From contig JAUYQZ010000043.1 of NCBI GenBank assembly GCA_030695415.1, positions 1 through 44,029 of the forward strand: a stretch of DNA of 44,029 nucleotides. The letters run 5' to 3'. Under the pieces are notes generated by a model. That model did no database searches. It saw nothing but the letters and a program-made list of their open reading frames with translations, and was not told the DNA's origin. Below, one piece after another: positions 8,028-17,652 of this stretch. A program made the position numbers and the translations under genes. This stretch comes from Hylemonella sp. GTDB lineage: Bacteria > Pseudomonadota > Gammaproteobacteria > Burkholderiales > Burkholderiaceae_C. Each line of letters opens with the position of its first letter. Position 1 is the stretch's first letter.

Positions 8028-9214
8028 TTGGCCGCCAGCCAGGCCTCGGCCAGCTTCACCCAGTAGCTTGCCCCCAGCGGGATGAGTTCGTCATTGAAGT
8101 CGTAGCTCGGGTTGTGCAGGCTGCAGGGCCCACCGCCGTGGCCCATCTCGCGATGCACGCCGTCGCCATTGCCGATGAAGGCATATGCACCAGGCTTGGC
8201 CAGCAGCATGTAGGCAAAGTCTTCCGCGCCCATGGTGGGCTCCTGCTTGAGCACATTGCTCTCGCCGACGATGCCCGCCATGACCTTGCGCGCGAAGGCC
8301 ACCTCCTGCTCGGCATTGATGGTGGGCGGATAGTTGCGTTCGAAGACGAACTCGCAGCGAGCGCCGAAGGCCGCACACGTGTGCTGCGCGACCTCGCGCA
8401 TGCGAGCCTCAATCTGGTCCAGCACCTCCAGCGTGAAGGTGCGCACCGTGCCCTGCAGTTCGCAGCTGTCGGCGATGACGTTCGTGGCGTCGCCCGCATG
8501 GATCATGGTGACCGAGATCACGCCGGAATCGATGGGTTTGATGTTGCGGCTGATGATGGTCTGGAAGGCCTGCACCATCTGGCAGGCCACCAGCACCGGG
8601 TCCACCGCGTTGTGCGGCATGGCGGCGTGCCCACCCTTGCCCCGGATGACAACCTTGAATTCATTGCTCGACGCCATCACGGGCCCCGGGCTCAGCGCAA
8701 AGGTTCCCGCACGCATGCCCGGCCAGTTGTGCATGCCAAACACCGCCTCCATCGGGAATTTCTCGAACAGGCCATCCTTGATCATCTCGTTGGCCCCGGC
8801 GCCGCCTTCTTCGGCGGGCTGGAAGATCAGGTAGACAGTGCCGTCGAAATCGCGGTGCTGTGCCAGATGCTGGGCCGCAGCGAGCAGCATGGCCGTATGG
8901 CCGTCATGGCCGCAGGCGTGCATCTTGCCGTCATGGCGGCTGGCGTGGGCAAAGGTGTTGCCCTCCTGCAGGGGCAGGGCGTCCATATCGGCACGCAGCC
9001 CGATTGCTCGGGGGGACTGGCCCTGCCGGATGATCCCCACCACGCCGGTTCCAGCCAGACCACGGTGCACGGGTATGCCCCACTCCGTGAGCTTGGCGGC
9101 GACCAGTTCGGCGGTGCGTTGCTCCTGGAAGGAGAGCTCGGGGTGTGCGTGGATGTCGCGCCGGATGGCCGCCATGCTGGCGGCCTGGGCGACGATGGAA
9201 TCGATGACCTTCAT
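8021..9214 (-). CDS. M20-family amidohydrolase (hippurate/IAA-amino acid hydrolase-like)
   Basis: These two-metal hydrolases cleave N-acyl amino acids or similar amides in the cytosol. The 397-residue length is typical. Metal-site motifs are present: ADMDALP (75-81), MHACGHDGHTAML with C101 and H103, EEGG with E135 and E136, MGAEDFAY near 340, and CSLHNPSYDFND near the C-terminus. The RRDIHAHPELSFQE start motif is also typical. The gene follows a LivK-like binding protein by 59 bp on the same strand, suggesting uptake and hydrolysis of the same class of conjugate. The exact substrate is unknown. Confidence 0.9.
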   Translation of the reverse strand: MKVIDSIVAQAASMAAIRRDIHAHPELSFQEQRTAELVAAKLTEWGIPVHRGLAGTGVVGIIRQGQSPRAIGLRADMDALPLQEGNTFAHASRHDGKMHACGHDGHTAMLLAAAQHLAQHRDFDGTVYLIFQPAEEGGAGANEMIKDGLFEKFPMEAVFGMHNWPGMRAGTFALSPGPVMASSNEFKVVIRGKGGHAAMPHNAVDPVLVACQMVQAFQTIISRNIKPIDSGVISVTMIHAGDATNVIADSCELQGTVRTFTLEVLDQIEARMREVAQHTCAAFGARCEFVFERNYPPTINAEQEVAFARKVMAGIVGESNVLKQEPTMGAEDFAYMLLAKPGAYAFIGNGDGVHREMGHGGGPCSLHNPSYDFNDELIPLGASYWVKLAEAWLAAKR

Positions 9215-9273
9215 GGGTGAGAGTCTATGCCCTCGGCTAAGCCCTTGTCATGCGGGGTCTTCCCCGGCGATCC

Positions 9274-10404
9274 TCAGGTCCGGACGCGGCCGTCGCCGAT
9301 CAGCATGGACAGTTCGACGAAGGTCGAGGCGACATGCTGGGTGGGCGAGAAGTTGACCTGAAAACCACCCAGGCTCTGGCTGCCGATGGACTCGATGCCC
9401 TGGATCAGTCCCTCGCGGCTGTTGATGCGCGCACCGGCACGCTTGAGCCCCTCGGTCACGACCTTGGCGGCAAGGTAGCCTTCCATGCTGGAAAAGTTGG
9501 CCTGGGCGCTACCGCCAGCCTTCTTCACGGCTTCGGCAAACTCCCGGGCGATCGGCCGCGCGAGGGAATAGGGCGAGGGCATGACCTGCGAGACCACGAC
9601 GCCGGCGCCATCCTTGCCCAGCTCGTCGGCCAAGGCCTGCGTGCCCACGAAGGACACGTTGTAGAAAGTACCGCCATAGCCGGCGGCACGGGCCGCACGG
9701 ATATACGCCGCGCAAGATTTGTAGGCGCTGATCTGCACCACCGCGTCTGGCGCTGCCGCGCCGAGCTTTCGCACGGCATCCGCCACGTCCACCGAATTGC
9801 GCTCCACCGTGGCTTGCGCCACCGGTTTGAGATCCATTTTGGACAGCGCCAGAGTCACGCCGTCCAGACCGGCCTTGCCGTAGGCATCGTTCTGGTAGAA
9901 GACAGCGATCTTCTTGAGACCCAGGTTGGTGAGCTGCCTGACAATCAATGCGGTTTCATCGTTGTAGGAAGCGCGCAGATGGAACACCTGCCTGTTGAAA
10001 GGCTCACGCAAACCCATGGCGCCTGTGAATGGCGCTATGAAGGGCACCTGGGCCTTGGTCAGCAAGGGCAGCGCAGCCAGACTGGTCGGCGTGCCGATGT
10101 AGCCGAAGAGCGCGAACACATCTTCGTTGATCAGCTTCTGGGTATTGGCCGCGCACCGGTCGGGCTCGTAACCGTCGTCCAGGGTCTTGATCTCGACGAT
10201 CTTGCCTGCGACGCCGCCTTGCGCGTTGACCTGATCAAACCAGATCTTGGCCCCCTGGTGGAACTGGATGCCCAGCTCTGCGGCGGGACCGGTGAAGGCG
10301 GCCGACTGGCCAAGGATGATCTTGTTGCTACCTTGCGCCTTGAGCAAGGCGGGCGAAGCCAACAGCGACGCGGCGGCCAAGCCAATCTGACGGCGTGTAA
10401 CCAT
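9274..10404 (-). CDS. ABC transporter substrate-binding protein, LivK/branched-chain amino acid type
   Basis: This is a periplasmic type I binding protein of 376 residues. ATG 10404 is preferred over the ATG at 10419 because AGGAAG stands 6 nt before it. The signal peptide begins MVTRRQIGLAAASLLASPALLKA, with TRR giving it some Tat character. The mature start IILGQSAAFTGPAAELG and the blocks LDDGYEPDRCAANTQKLI and FALFGYIGTPTS are typical of the family. No permease or ATPase gene is nearby, so it is an orphan receptor that must borrow a transporter encoded elsewhere. It is probably co-transcribed with the downstream amidohydrolase. Family members also bind aromatic acids and amides, so the ligand is open. 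Confidence 0.9.
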   Translation of the reverse strand: MVTRRQIGLAAASLLASPALLKAQGSNKIILGQSAAFTGPAAELGIQFHQGAKIWFDQVNAQGGVAGKIVEIKTLDDGYEPDRCAANTQKLINEDVFALFGYIGTPTSLAALPLLTKAQVPFIAPFTGAMGLREPFNRQVFHLRASYNDETALIVRQLTNLGLKKIAVFYQNDAYGKAGLDGVTLALSKMDLKPVAQATVERNSVDVADAVRKLGAAAPDAVVQISAYKSCAAYIRAARAAGYGGTFYNVSFVGTQALADELGKDGAGVVVSQVMPSPYSLARPIAREFAEAVKKAGGSAQANFSSMEGYLAAKVVTEGLKRAGARINSREGLIQGIESIGSQSLGGFQVNFSPTQHVASTFVELSMLIGDGRVRT

Positions 10405-10463
10405 GATGCTTCCTGACATTCAACTGTGTAGGCGGGCTGAGCCGGCATGACAGGCCCAAACCA

Positions 10464-10481
10464 AATGAACGAGTATTCATT
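10464..10481. promoter_or_regulatory. Inverted repeat upstream of the LivK-like gene, candidate TetR-type operator
   Basis: AATGAA and TTCATT are perfect 6-bp arms around a 6-nt spacer (CGAGTA), 60 bp before the start codon. The AT-rich palindrome stands out in this GC-rich region and looks like a TetR-family operator, although no regulator gene is adjacent. Confidence 0.45.
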
Positions 10482-10499
10482 ATGGCCATACCCGAAAAG

Positions 10500-10525
10500 A
10501 GAAAGCCCTCGTAAGAGGGCTTTCT
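10500..10525 (-). terminator. Terminator of the ribosomal operon and tRNA-fMet
   Basis: GAAAGCCCTC, loop GTAA, GAGGGCTTTC: a perfect 10-bp stem that extends by one A-T pair. It lies 5 bp past the 3' end of the tRNA and is followed on the minus strand by a T-rich TCTTTTC. Confidence 0.88.
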
Positions 10526-10530
10526 TGATT

Positions 10531-10607
<77 letters not shown>

Positions 10608-10617
10608 GTAATCTAGC

Positions 10618-10646
10618 ATTGTAGCTTATTCCGGCTTCGCTGTCTC
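10618..10646 (-). promoter_or_regulatory. Candidate promoter of tRNA-fMet inside the end of rplQ
   Basis: GAGACA (10646-10641) and TACAAT (10623-10618) are separated by 17 bp. The predicted start is about 4 nt before the mature tRNA 5' end. The -10 box matches 5 of 6 consensus positions and the -35 box 4 of 6. It would let the initiator tRNA be made independently of the ribosomal-protein mRNA. Confidence 0.5.
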
Positions 10647-11015
10647 AGAAGATTCAGCGGGGCGGTCCACCAGCTCAACCAGAGCCATGGGGGCGTTGTC
10701 ACCGACGCGGAAACCCATCTTGAGAATGCGGGTGTAGCCGCCCGGACGCGTCTTGAAACGCGGGCCGAGATCGTTGAACAGCTTGGTGACGCTGTCGCGA
10801 TCACGCAAGCGATCAAAAGCGAGGCGGCGGTTGGCCAGCGTCGCTTCCTTGGCCAGGGTGATCATGGGTTCGACCACACGACGAAGTTCCTTGGCCTTCG
10901 GCACGGTGGTCTTGATGACCTCGTGCTCGATCAGCGAATTCATCATGTTGCGCAGCATGGCGAGGCGGTGCTCGCTGGTGCGGTTAAGTTTACGGAGACC
11001 GTGTCCGTGACGCAT
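10626..11015 (-). CDS. rplQ: 50S ribosomal protein L17
   Basis: L17 binds 23S rRNA of the large subunit. The 129-residue protein shows the family start [24 protein letters not shown] and the block [26 protein letters not shown]. The last 15 residues are a polar tail ([11 protein letters not shown]) typical of betaproteobacterial L17. It is the last protein gene of the alpha cluster. A 126-bp gap with two hairpins separates it from rpoA, which may reduce its dosage relative to RNA polymerase alpha. Confidence 0.98.
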   Translation of the reverse strand: MRHGHGLRKLNRTSEHRLAMLRNMMNSLIEHEVIKTTVPKAKELRRVVEPMITLAKEATLANRRLAFDRLRDRDSVTKLFNDLGPRFKTRPGGYTRILKMGFRVGDNAPMALVELVDRPAESSETAKPE

Positions 11016-11071
11016 GGTGCTTTCCTTTCGTTATAAACAGACAGCCGTATCAGGTACTGCCTGGTGCACAC

Positions 11072-11089
11072 GACCCGGTGTTCCGGGTC
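11072..11089 (-). terminator. Small hairpin in the rpoA-rplQ gap
   Basis: GACCCGG, loop TGTT, CCGGGTC: a perfect 7-bp stem between the attenuator-like hairpin at 11108-11129 and the rplQ ribosome site. There is no T-run after it on the minus strand, so a processing or stabilising role is more likely than termination. Confidence 0.45.
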
Positions 11090-11107
11090 TTCTAAAAAAT
11101 CAACGGG

Positions 11108-11129
11108 CGAGGCTGCTTGAGCAGCCTCG
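11108..11129 (-). terminator. Attenuator-like hairpin between rpoA and rplQ
   Basis: CGAGGCTGCT and AGCAGCCTCG form a 9- to 10-bp perfect stem. On the minus strand a T-run (TTGATTTTTT) begins about 4 nt after the stem, so this looks like a partial intrinsic terminator inside the operon. Confidence 0.6.
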
Positions 11130-11141
11130 TTCCCGCCTTGT

Positions 11142-12131
11142 TTATCGCTTTTCGAGCGCGGCCGGCGGCCAGTTCTCGAGCTTCATGCCCAAGGTCAGAC
11201 CGCGGGAAGCGAGCACTTCCTTGATCTCGTTGAGCGACTTGCGACCCAGATTCGGGGTCTTGAGCAGTTCGTTCTCGGAGCGCTGGATCAGGTCGCCGAT
11301 GTAATAGATGTTCTCGGCCTTGAGGCAGTTGGCCGAACGCACGGTCAGTTCGAGTTCGTCGACCGGACGCAGCAGGATCGGATCGAACTGGCTGCCGCTG
11401 CGCGGTGCCGGGGCGTCGAAAGCGGCGAGTTCGCTGCCCTCGAGCTGCGCAAACACTGCCAGCTGCTCCACCAGGATCTTGGCGGAGGCGCGCACGGCGT
11501 CTTCGGCGGTGATGGCACCGTTGGTCTCGATCTCGACGACCAGCTTGTCCAGGTCGGTACGCTGCTCGACGCGGGCGCTCTCGACGGTGTAGCTCACGCG
11601 CTTGACCGGGGAGAAGGAAGCATCCAGGACGATGCGGCCGATCGACTTGGTCGGCTCGTCGCCGTAGCGACGCATGGTACCCGGCACATAACCGCGGCCC
11701 TTCTCGACCTTGATCTGCATGTCGAGCTTGCCACCAGCCGACAGCGTGGCGATCACGTGGCCCGGGTTGATGATCTCGACATCGTGAGGGGTCTGGATGT
11801 CAGCAGCGGTGACCATACCCTCGCCGTCCTTGCGCAGGCTCAGCGTGACTTCGTCACGGTTGTGCAGCTTGAACACCACACCCTTGAGGTTCAGCAGAAT
11901 GTTGACCACGTCTTCCTGCACACCGTCGATGGACGAGTACTCGTGCAGCACGCCGGCAATGGTCACCTCGGTCGCCGCGTAACCAGGCATCGACGACAGC
12001 AGAACACGACGCAACGCGTTACCCAGGGTATGGCCATAGCCACGCTCAAACGGCTCCAGCGCCACTTTGGCGCGGTTCGGGCCGAGTTGTTCGACGTTGA
12101 TTGCTTTGGGTTTCAGCAGACTCGTTTGCAT
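11142..12131 (-). CDS. rpoA: DNA-directed RNA polymerase alpha subunit
   Basis: Alpha dimerises to start RNA polymerase assembly, and its C-terminal domain contacts UP elements and activators. The 329-residue length is standard. The N-terminal domain has the blocks [31 protein letters not shown] (19-49) and [16 protein letters not shown]. The C-terminal domain from about residue 250 has the [40 protein letters not shown] helix-hairpin-helix region. It stands in the normal alpha-cluster position after rpsD, with a 132-bp gap that holds a hairpin. Confidence 0.99.
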   Translation of the reverse strand: MQTSLLKPKAINVEQLGPNRAKVALEPFERGYGHTLGNALRRVLLSSMPGYAATEVTIAGVLHEYSSIDGVQEDVVNILLNLKGVVFKLHNRDEVTLSLRKDGEGMVTAADIQTPHDVEIINPGHVIATLSAGGKLDMQIKVEKGRGYVPGTMRRYGDEPTKSIGRIVLDASFSPVKRVSYTVESARVEQRTDLDKLVVEIETNGAITAEDAVRASAKILVEQLAVFAQLEGSELAAFDAPAPRSGSQFDPILLRPVDELELTVRSANCLKAENIYYIGDLIQRSENELLKTPNLGRKSLNEIKEVLASRGLTLGMKLENWPPAALEKR

Positions 12132-12185
12132 GCAGACTTCCTGTCAATACCCCCGGCTCGTTACACCGGTAAGGCTGGTGAAGCG

Positions 12186-12211
12186 CCTGACCGGTATAGC
12201 TCCCGGTCAGG
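12186..12211 (-). terminator. Hairpin in the rpsD-rpoA gap
   Basis: CCTGACCGG and CCGGTCAGG form a perfect 9-bp stem around an 8-nt loop. It lies between rpsD and rpoA, far from both coding ends. No long T-run follows. It may affect mRNA processing or differential expression of rpoA. Confidence 0.5.
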
Positions 12212-12263
12212 GACGAAAAACTTCAGGGTCGGCGGTTGCGCAGCAACCTCACCAACACCCTGT

Positions 12264-12887
12264 TTACCTTGAGTACAACTCGACGATCAGCGATTCGTTG
12301 ATGTCGGACCCGAACTCATCGCGATCGGGCACCTTCTTGAACGTACCTTCGGCCTTGTCGAGATTCACTTCCACCCAGGCCGGCATGCCAACCTGCTGTG
12401 CCAGTTGCAGTGCTTCCACCACACGGTTCTGCTTCTTCGACTTTTCGCGCACGGCGATCACATCACCAGCCTTCACCGAGAACGAAGGAATGTTGACAGA
12501 CTTGCCATTCACAGTCACCGCCTTGTGCGAGACCATCTGACGTGCTTCCGCACGGGTCGAACCGAAACCCATGCGATACACCACGTTGTCCAGGCGGCAC
12601 TCGAGGAGGAACAGCAGGTTCGCGCCGGTGTTGCCCTTGCGACGATCGGCTTCCTCGAAGTAGCGGCGGAACTGGCGCTCCAGCACGCCATACATACGCT
12701 TGACCTTCTGCTTCTCACGCAGCTGCAGACCGAAGTCTGAAGTGCGGGCGCCCGAAGTACGGCCATGCTGGCCGGGCTTGGAGTCGAACTTGGCCTTGTC
12801 GCTGATCGAACGACGTGCGCTCTTGAGGAACAGGTCCGTGCCTTCACGGCGGGAGAGTTTGGCCTTGGGGCCGAGATTGCGTGCCAC
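12264..12887 (-). CDS. rpsD: 30S ribosomal protein S4
   Basis: S4 is a primary 16S rRNA binder and, in enterobacteria, the translational repressor of the alpha operon. The 207-residue protein begins [26 protein letters not shown] and contains the S4 RNA-binding domain near residues 97-160 ([39 protein letters not shown]). The N-terminal Cys cluster seen in some S4 proteins is absent. Whether S4 controls this operon cannot be judged by eye. Confidence 0.98.
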   Translation of the reverse strand: MARNLGPKAKLSRREGTDLFLKSARRSISDKAKFDSKPGQHGRTSGARTSDFGLQLREKQKVKRMYGVLERQFRRYFEEADRRKGNTGANLLFLLECRLDNVVYRMGFGSTRAEARQMVSHKAVTVNGKSVNIPSFSVKAGDVIAVREKSKKQNRVVEALQLAQQVGMPAWVEVNLDKAEGTFKKVPDRDEFGSDINESLIVELYSR

Positions 12888-12911
12888 TTGAACTTCCTTC
12901 TATGTCAACTG

Positions 12912-12952
12912 CCGCAGAAAACTGCGGGAGCCACCAGCGCAATGCCGGTGGC
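12912..12952 (-). other. Two hairpins in the rpsK-rpsD gap
   Basis: CCGCAG, loop AAAA, CTGCGG (12912-12927) is followed 2 nt later by GCCACC...GGTGGC (12930-12952). They fill the centre of a 97-bp intercistronic gap and have no terminator-type T-run. Confidence 0.5.
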
Positions 12953-12984
12953 GGTGGGCTTGTTGAAAATGTGTCGCGAACCGC

Positions 12985-13389
12985 TTAGATGCGGCGACGC
13001 TTCTGCGGACGGCAGCCGTTGTGCGGCACCGGGGTCACGTCGGAGATCAGGTTGATGCGAATGCCCAGTGCGGCCAGAGCACGCACCGAAGACTCGCGAC
13101 CCGGGCCGGGGCCCTTGATTTCGACATCGAGGTTCTTGATACCCTGCTCCATGGCCGCGCGACCAGCGACTTCGGAAGCCACCTGGGCAGCGAACGGAGT
13201 GGACTTGCGCGAGCCCTTGAAGCCCTGGCCACCCGACGAGGCCCACGACAGGGCATTGCCCTGGCGATCGGTGATCGTGATGATGGTGTTGTTGAAGGAG
13301 GCGTGCACGTGAGCGACACCGTCAGCCACGTTCTTGCGAACCTTCTTGCGCACACGTTGCGCGGCATTATTGGCGGGAGCTTTAGCCAT
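12985..13389 (-). CDS. rpsK: 30S ribosomal protein S11
   Basis: S11 lies in the platform of the small subunit and helps form the mRNA exit region. The 134-residue protein has the family blocks [30 protein letters not shown] and [21 protein letters not shown], and ends with the highly conserved [18 protein letters not shown]. It is 20 bp after rpsM in the alpha cluster. Confidence 0.98.
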   Translation of the reverse strand: MAKAPANNAAQRVRKKVRKNVADGVAHVHASFNNTIITITDRQGNALSWASSGGQGFKGSRKSTPFAAQVASEVAGRAAMEQGIKNLDVEIKGPGPGRESSVRALAALGIRINLISDVTPVPHNGCRPQKRRRI

Positions 13390-13409
13390 GGTGATCTTTC
13401 AATGCCAGT

Positions 13410-13775
13410 TTATTTCTTCAGTGCTGCGGCGCCCTTGCGCGGACCCTTGCGGGTACGGGCATTGGTGCGCGTGCGCTGGCCGCGCATGGGCAGGCCACGG
13501 CGGTGACGGAAGCCGCGGTAGCAGCCGATGTCCATCAAACGCTTGATGTTCATCGTAGTCTCGCGACGCAGGTCACCCTCAATGGTGATACCGGCGATCT
13601 GGTCGCGGATTTTTTCCAGATCAGAGTCGGTCAGATCTTTGATCTTCTTGGAATATGCAATGCCGCAAGCATCGCAAATTTTGCGAGCGCTCGTGCGACC
13701 GATGCCGAAGATGGCGGTCAAGCCAATCTCTGCATGCTTATGCGGCGGAATGTTGATGCCAGCGATACGTGCCAT
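13410..13775 (-). CDS. rpsM: 30S ribosomal protein S13
   Basis: S13 sits in the head of the small subunit and bridges to the 50S. The 121-residue protein begins [30 protein letters not shown] and ends with the basic tail [24 protein letters not shown] that contacts tRNA. It follows rpmJ by 24 bp and opens the rpsM-rpsK-rpsD-rpoA-rplQ series. Confidence 0.98.
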   Translation of the reverse strand: MARIAGINIPPHKHAEIGLTAIFGIGRTSARKICDACGIAYSKKIKDLTDSDLEKIRDQIAGITIEGDLRRETTMNIKRLMDIGCYRGFRHRRGLPMRGQRTRTNARTRKGPRKGAAALKK

Positions 13776-13799
13776 TTTCGTCCTCTATAACTCTTGCAA

Positions 13800-13913
13800 T
13801 CAGCCTTGACGCTGCTTGTGGCGGGGATCCGTGCAGATCACGCGCACCACACCCTTGCGGCGGATGATTTTGCAGTTGCGGCAAATTTTCTTGACCGAAG
13901 CCGAAACTCTCAT
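13800..13913 (-). CDS. rpmJ: 50S ribosomal protein L36
   Basis: This 37-residue gene starts at ATG 13913. The protein begins [19 protein letters not shown] and ends PRHKQRQG. Cys11, Cys14 and Cys27 with His32 form the zinc ribbon, so this is the zinc-binding form of L36. It lies between infA and rpsM, the usual betaproteobacterial order. L36 is the smallest ribosomal protein and binds 23S rRNA near the peptidyl-transferase region. Confidence 0.97.
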   Translation of the reverse strand: MRVSASVKKICRNCKIIRRKGVVRVICTDPRHKQRQG

Positions 13914-13940
13914 TTCATTCTCCTAAAACTTCTAAAGCCT

Positions 13941-13961
13941 GGTTCCGGACAATCCGGAACC
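13941..13961 (-). other. Hairpin in the infA-rpmJ gap
   Basis: GGTTCCGGA, loop CAA, TCCGGAACC: a perfect 9-bp stem in the 55-bp gap between infA and rpmJ, at the junction of the spc and alpha gene sets. No T-run follows, so it is an intercistronic structure rather than a clear terminator. Confidence 0.55.
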
Positions 13962-13968
13962 TGCAAAT

Positions 13969-14187
13969 TCATTTGGCCCTGAATACGATCCGTGCCCGCG
14001 TCAAGTCGTAAGGCGTCAACTCGACAGTCACCTTGTCACCCGGCAGGATACGGATGTAATGCATCCGCATCTTGCCGGAAATATGTCCCAGCACGACGTG
14101 CCCGTTTTCCAGCTTCACGCGAAAGGTCGCGTTGGGCAGGTTCTCCAGCACTTCGCCCTGCATCTGAATCACATCGTCTTTCGCCAT
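13969..14187 (-). CDS. infA: Translation initiation factor IF-1
   Basis: IF-1 occupies the ribosomal A site during initiation. The 72-residue S1-type OB-fold protein contains [43 protein letters not shown]. It begins 5 bp after the secY stop. Placement between secY and rpmJ differs from enterobacteria, where infA is unlinked, and is normal for Betaproteobacteria. Confidence 0.98.
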   Translation of the reverse strand: MAKDDVIQMQGEVLENLPNATFRVKLENGHVVLGHISGKMRMHYIRILPGDKVTVELTPYDLTRARIVFRAK

Positions 14188-14192
14188 CTCTT

Positions 14193-15512
14193 TCAGACAC
14201 CTGGCGTCGCCTTGAAATTGGCTTTCTTCAACAGCGATTCATACTGCTGCGACATCATGTAGTTCTGCACCTGGGCCATGAAGTCCATGGTCACCACCAC
14301 GATGATCAGCAGGGAGGTACCGCCAAAGTAGAACGGGACGTTGTACTTCAGGATCAGGAACTCGGGCAACAGACAAACAAAGGTGATATAGATCGCTCCG
14401 GCCATCGTCAGACGCAAAAGGATGCGGTCGATGTGCTTCGCGGTCTGGTCACCGGGGCGAATGCCGGGTATGAAGGCACCACCCTTTTTCAGGTTGTCGG
14501 CCGTCTCGCGGCTGTTGAACACCAGCGCCGTGTAGAAAAAACAGAAGAAAACGATCGCCGACGCATAGAACATCACGTAAACGGGCTGACCCGGCGACAG
14601 ACTGGCTGCGATGTCCTTGAGCCATACCATCGAATCGCCGCTGCTGAACCAGCTCACCACAGTGGCGGGCAGCAGAATGATGCTTGATGCGAAGATGGGC
14701 GGAATCACGCCAGCCATATTCAGCTTGAGCGGCAGGTGCGAGGACTGGCCGCCGTAGACCTTGTTGCCGACCTGGCGACGCGCATAGTTCACCAGGATCT
14801 TGCGCTGACCACGCTCGACGAACACCACAAAGTAGGTGACCAGCACCACCAGTGTGACGATGATCAAAGCGGCGATGATGCTCATGGCGCCAGTACGAAC
14901 CAGCTCCAGCAGCCCGCCAATGGCGCCCGGCAGACCTGCAGCGATACCGCCGAAGATCAGGATCGAGATGCCGTTGCCCAGACCGCGTTCGGTGATCTGC
15001 TCACCCAACCACATCAGGAACATGGTGCCCGCCGTCAGCGTGACGACAGCCGTCACGCGGAAGCCGAAGCCGGGAGCCACCACCAGGCCGGCAGAGCTCT
15101 CCAGAGCGACCGCAATGCCGAGGGACTGGAAAAGCGCCAGGCCCAGCGTCGCGTACCGCGTGTACTGCGTGATCTTGCGACGGCCGGCCTCACCTTCCTT
15201 CTTGATCTGCTCGAAGGCGGGCAGCACGTAGGTCAACAGCTGCATGATGATCGATGCCGAGATGTACGGCATGATCCCCAGTGCGAACACGGTGAAGCGC
15301 GACAGTGCGCCACCCGAGAACATGTTGAACAGGTTCAGGATGCCGCCCTGCTGGCCGTCGAACAGGGCCTTGAGCTGGTCCGGATTGATGCCCGGCACGG
15401 GGATGTGCGCGCCAATGCGGTACACCACCAATGCGAGCAGCAAAAAGACGAGCCGACGACGCAGGTCGCCAAACTTGCCGGTTTTCGCTATCTGAGCCGC
15501 GTTCGTTGCCAC
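14193..15512 (-). CDS. secY: Protein translocase subunit SecY
   Basis: SecY is the channel of the inner-membrane Sec translocase. The 439-residue protein has the expected ten hydrophobic helices, the plug-region segment [42 protein letters not shown] (about 54-95), and the cytoplasmic loop [22 protein letters not shown] (about 209-230) that helps bind SecA and the ribosome. It lies between rplO and infA. Confidence 0.98.
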   Translation of the reverse strand: MATNAAQIAKTGKFGDLRRRLVFLLLALVVYRIGAHIPVPGINPDQLKALFDGQQGGILNLFNMFSGGALSRFTVFALGIMPYISASIIMQLLTYVLPAFEQIKKEGEAGRRKITQYTRYATLGLALFQSLGIAVALESSAGLVVAPGFGFRVTAVVTLTAGTMFLMWLGEQITERGLGNGISILIFGGIAAGLPGAIGGLLELVRTGAMSIIAALIIVTLVVLVTYFVVFVERGQRKILVNYARRQVGNKVYGGQSSHLPLKLNMAGVIPPIFASSIILLPATVVSWFSSGDSMVWLKDIAASLSPGQPVYVMFYASAIVFFCFFYTALVFNSRETADNLKKGGAFIPGIRPGDQTAKHIDRILLRLTMAGAIYITFVCLLPEFLILKYNVPFYFGGTSLLIIVVVTMDFMAQVQNYMMSQQYESLLKKANFKATPGV

Positions 15513-15536
15513 GTCGTTCTACTCTCGATCTTTGCT

Positions 15537-15971
15537 TCAGGCCACGCTGCCACCGGCTGCCTCGATGGCAGCCTTGGCGCCAGCGGTGGCACCGATGCCA
15601 TTGAGCTTGACAGCCTTCTTGATCTCGCCGGACTTGATGACCTTGATCACCTTGGCCAGCTGGCCGACCAGACCGGCCTGCTTGAGCGTGAGGATGTCGA
15701 CCGTGTCGGCGCCCAACTGCTCCAGTGCGCTGAGAGTGACCTCGGCGTTGTACTTGAGCAGCTGCGACTTGAAGCCGCGCTTGGGCAGACGGCGATGCAT
15801 AGGCATCTGGCCGCCTTCGAAGCCGACCTTGTGGTAGCCGCCCGAACGGGATTTCTGACCCTTGTGGCCGCGACCGGCGGTCTTGCCCAGGCCGGAGCCG
15901 ATGCCGCGACCGACGCGACGCTTGGCGTGCTTGGCGCCCGCAGCGGGTTTGATGCTATTGAGTTCCATCAT
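15537..15971 (-). CDS. rplO: 50S ribosomal protein L15
   Basis: L15 is a late-assembly 23S rRNA-binding protein. The 144-residue protein shows the glycine- and arginine-rich N-terminal extension [27 protein letters not shown] and the globular C-terminal part ending [13 protein letters not shown]. It lies 7 bp after rpmD and 24 bp before secY, in standard spc order. Confidence 0.98.
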   Translation of the reverse strand: MMELNSIKPAAGAKHAKRRVGRGIGSGLGKTAGRGHKGQKSRSGGYHKVGFEGGQMPMHRRLPKRGFKSQLLKYNAEVTLSALEQLGADTVDILTLKQAGLVGQLAKVIKVIKSGEIKKAVKLNGIGATAGAKAAIEAAGGSVA

Positions 15972-15978
15972 CGGCCTC

Positions 15979-16161
15979 TCAGAGAACCTTGACCAGATAG
16001 CTGATCTTGTTGATCATGCCGCGCACGGCAGGGGAGTCCTGCAGTTCGCTGACGCTGTTCAGCTTGCGCAGACCCAGGCCACGCACGGTGGCACGGTGCG
16101 ATTCCTTGCAGCCGATCGGGCTGCGAACCAGCTGGACTTTGACGGTTTGTTGCGTAGTCAT
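15979..16161 (-). CDS. rpmD: 50S ribosomal protein L30
   Basis: This 60-residue protein has the L30 core [31 protein letters not shown]. It lies between rpsE and rplO, as in other spc operons. Confidence 0.97.
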   Translation of the reverse strand: MTTQQTVKVQLVRSPIGCKESHRATVRGLGLRKLNSVSELQDSPAVRGMINKISYLVKVL

Positions 16162-16176
16162 GTCTGAAACTCCCGA

Positions 16177-16704
16177 TTAAGCGAAGAGTTCTTCAACGGT
16201 CTTGCCGCGCTTGGCTGCCACACCCGCAGGGGTGCTGCAGTTGCTCAGCGCGTCCAGCGTGGCACGAACCATGTTGTAGGGATTGGTCGAACCGTGGCTC
16301 TTGGCCACGATGTCGGTGATGCCCATCACCTCAAAGATGGCACGCATGGGGCCGCCGGCGATGATGCCCGTACCCTTGGGGGCCGGCGCCATCATGACGT
16401 TGGCCGCGCCGTGGCGACCCATCACCTGGTGGTGCAGGGTGCCGTTCTTGAGCGACACCTTGAGCATGTTGCGACGGGCCTCTTCCATGGCCTTCTGCAC
16501 GGCAGCCGGCACTTCCTTGGATTTGCCCTTGCCCATGCCGACGCGGCCGTCGCCGTCACCGACCACAGTCAGTGCTGCGAAACCCAGAATACGACCACCC
16601 TTGACCACCTTGGTCACGCGGTTGACCGCAATCATCTTCTCGCGCAGGCCGTCCTCGGGACCCTCGGCCCCTTTGCCCTGCATCTTTGCTTGAACTTTAG
16701 CCAT
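16177..16704 (-). CDS. rpsE: 30S ribosomal protein S5
   Basis: S5 controls decoding fidelity in the small subunit. The 175-residue protein has the double-stranded-RNA-binding-like domain with [59 protein letters not shown], then the [43 protein letters not shown] domain. The lysine- and glycine-rich loop where spectinomycin-resistance changes occur looks wild-type. Confidence 0.98.
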   Translation of the reverse strand: MAKVQAKMQGKGAEGPEDGLREKMIAVNRVTKVVKGGRILGFAALTVVGDGDGRVGMGKGKSKEVPAAVQKAMEEARRNMLKVSLKNGTLHHQVMGRHGAANVMMAPAPKGTGIIAGGPMRAIFEVMGITDIVAKSHGSTNPYNMVRATLDALSNCSTPAGVAAKRGKTVEELFA

Positions 16705-16721
16705 CTTTAATTCCGATCTGC

Positions 16722-17087
16722 TTAGAACTGCAAGCCCGCTTCACGTGCCGCATCGGCCAGCGCCTTGACGCGGCCGTGGTACGCGAAACCGGCGCGGTCA
16801 AACGCCACCTTGTCGACGCCGGCAGCCTTGGCCTTCTCGGCGATACGCTTGCCAATCAGCTGGGCTGCGTTGGCATTGCCACCCTTGCCCGAAGCGCCGA
16901 GCGACTTGCGCACATCGGCTTCTGCCGTGGAGGCACTGGCCAGCACCTTGGCGCCGTCGCCGGAGATCACGCTGGCGTAGATGTGCAAATTGGTGCGGGT
17001 CACGGTCAAACGCGCCACGCCTTGCGTCGCAATGCGGATGCGGGTCTGACGGGCCCGGCGAAGACGCTGCTCTTTCTTGGTCATCAT
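16722..17087 (-). CDS. rplR: 50S ribosomal protein L18
   Basis: L18 carries 5S rRNA to the large subunit. The 121-residue protein has [30 protein letters not shown] and [25 protein letters not shown]. Two adjacent ATG codons are possible starts; the first at 17087 has AAGGAG 7 nt upstream and is used here. Confidence 0.97.
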   Translation of the reverse strand: MMTKKEQRLRRARQTRIRIATQGVARLTVTRTNLHIYASVISGDGAKVLASASTAEADVRKSLGASGKGGNANAAQLIGKRIAEKAKAAGVDKVAFDRAGFAYHGRVKALADAAREAGLQF

Positions 17088-17098
17088 GGTGCAGCTCC

Positions 17099-17632
17099 TT
17101 ATTTCTTCTTGGTCTCTTTGATCGTGACCTTCTCATCCGCATAACGGATGCCCTTGCCCTTGTAGGGCTCGGGAGGACGGACGGCACGGATTTCAGCGGC
17201 GATCTGGCCGACGCGCTGACGATCTGCACCCTTGATCACGATTTCCGTGGGGGCCGGGGTGGCCACCGTGATGCCCGCAGGCATCTCGATGTTCACCGGG
17301 TGGGAGTAACCCACGGCCAGGTTGAGCTTGGCACCGGAAGCCTGGGCCTTGTAGCCCACGCCGATCAGCGTCAGCTTCTTCTCGAAGCCCTTGCTCACGC
17401 CGTTGACCATGTTGTTCACCAGCTGACGCATGGTGCCGCTCATGGCATTGGCTTCACGAGATTCGTTGGCGGGGGCAAAGCTCAGTTTGCCACCCTCGTT
17501 GCTCACCTTGACCAGAGCCGACTGGGTCAGCGACAGCGTGCCACCGGCACCCTTGACGCTGATCTGATCAGCCTTGATCGAGACATCCACCCCGGTCGGG
17601 ATGGCAATAGGCATTTTTCCTACGCGCGACAT
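17099..17632 (-). CDS. rplF: 50S ribosomal protein L6
   Basis: L6 lies near the factor-binding site of the large subunit. The 177-residue protein begins [34 protein letters not shown] and ends with the conserved [37 protein letters not shown]. It contains the usual two L6 folds and has normal length. Confidence 0.98.
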   Translation of the reverse strand: MSRVGKMPIAIPTGVDVSIKADQISVKGAGGTLSLTQSALVKVSNEGGKLSFAPANESREANAMSGTMRQLVNNMVNGVSKGFEKKLTLIGVGYKAQASGAKLNLAVGYSHPVNIEMPAGITVATPAPTEIVIKGADRQRVGQIAAEIRAVRPPEPYKGKGIRYADEKVTIKETKKK

Positions 17633-17652
17633 TTCAGTTTCTCCTCAATGCC

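Noticed and set aside
12186..12211. True terminator between rpsD and rpoA
   Set aside because: The stem is good but no T-run follows, and rpoA has no obvious separate promoter, so full termination is unlikely.
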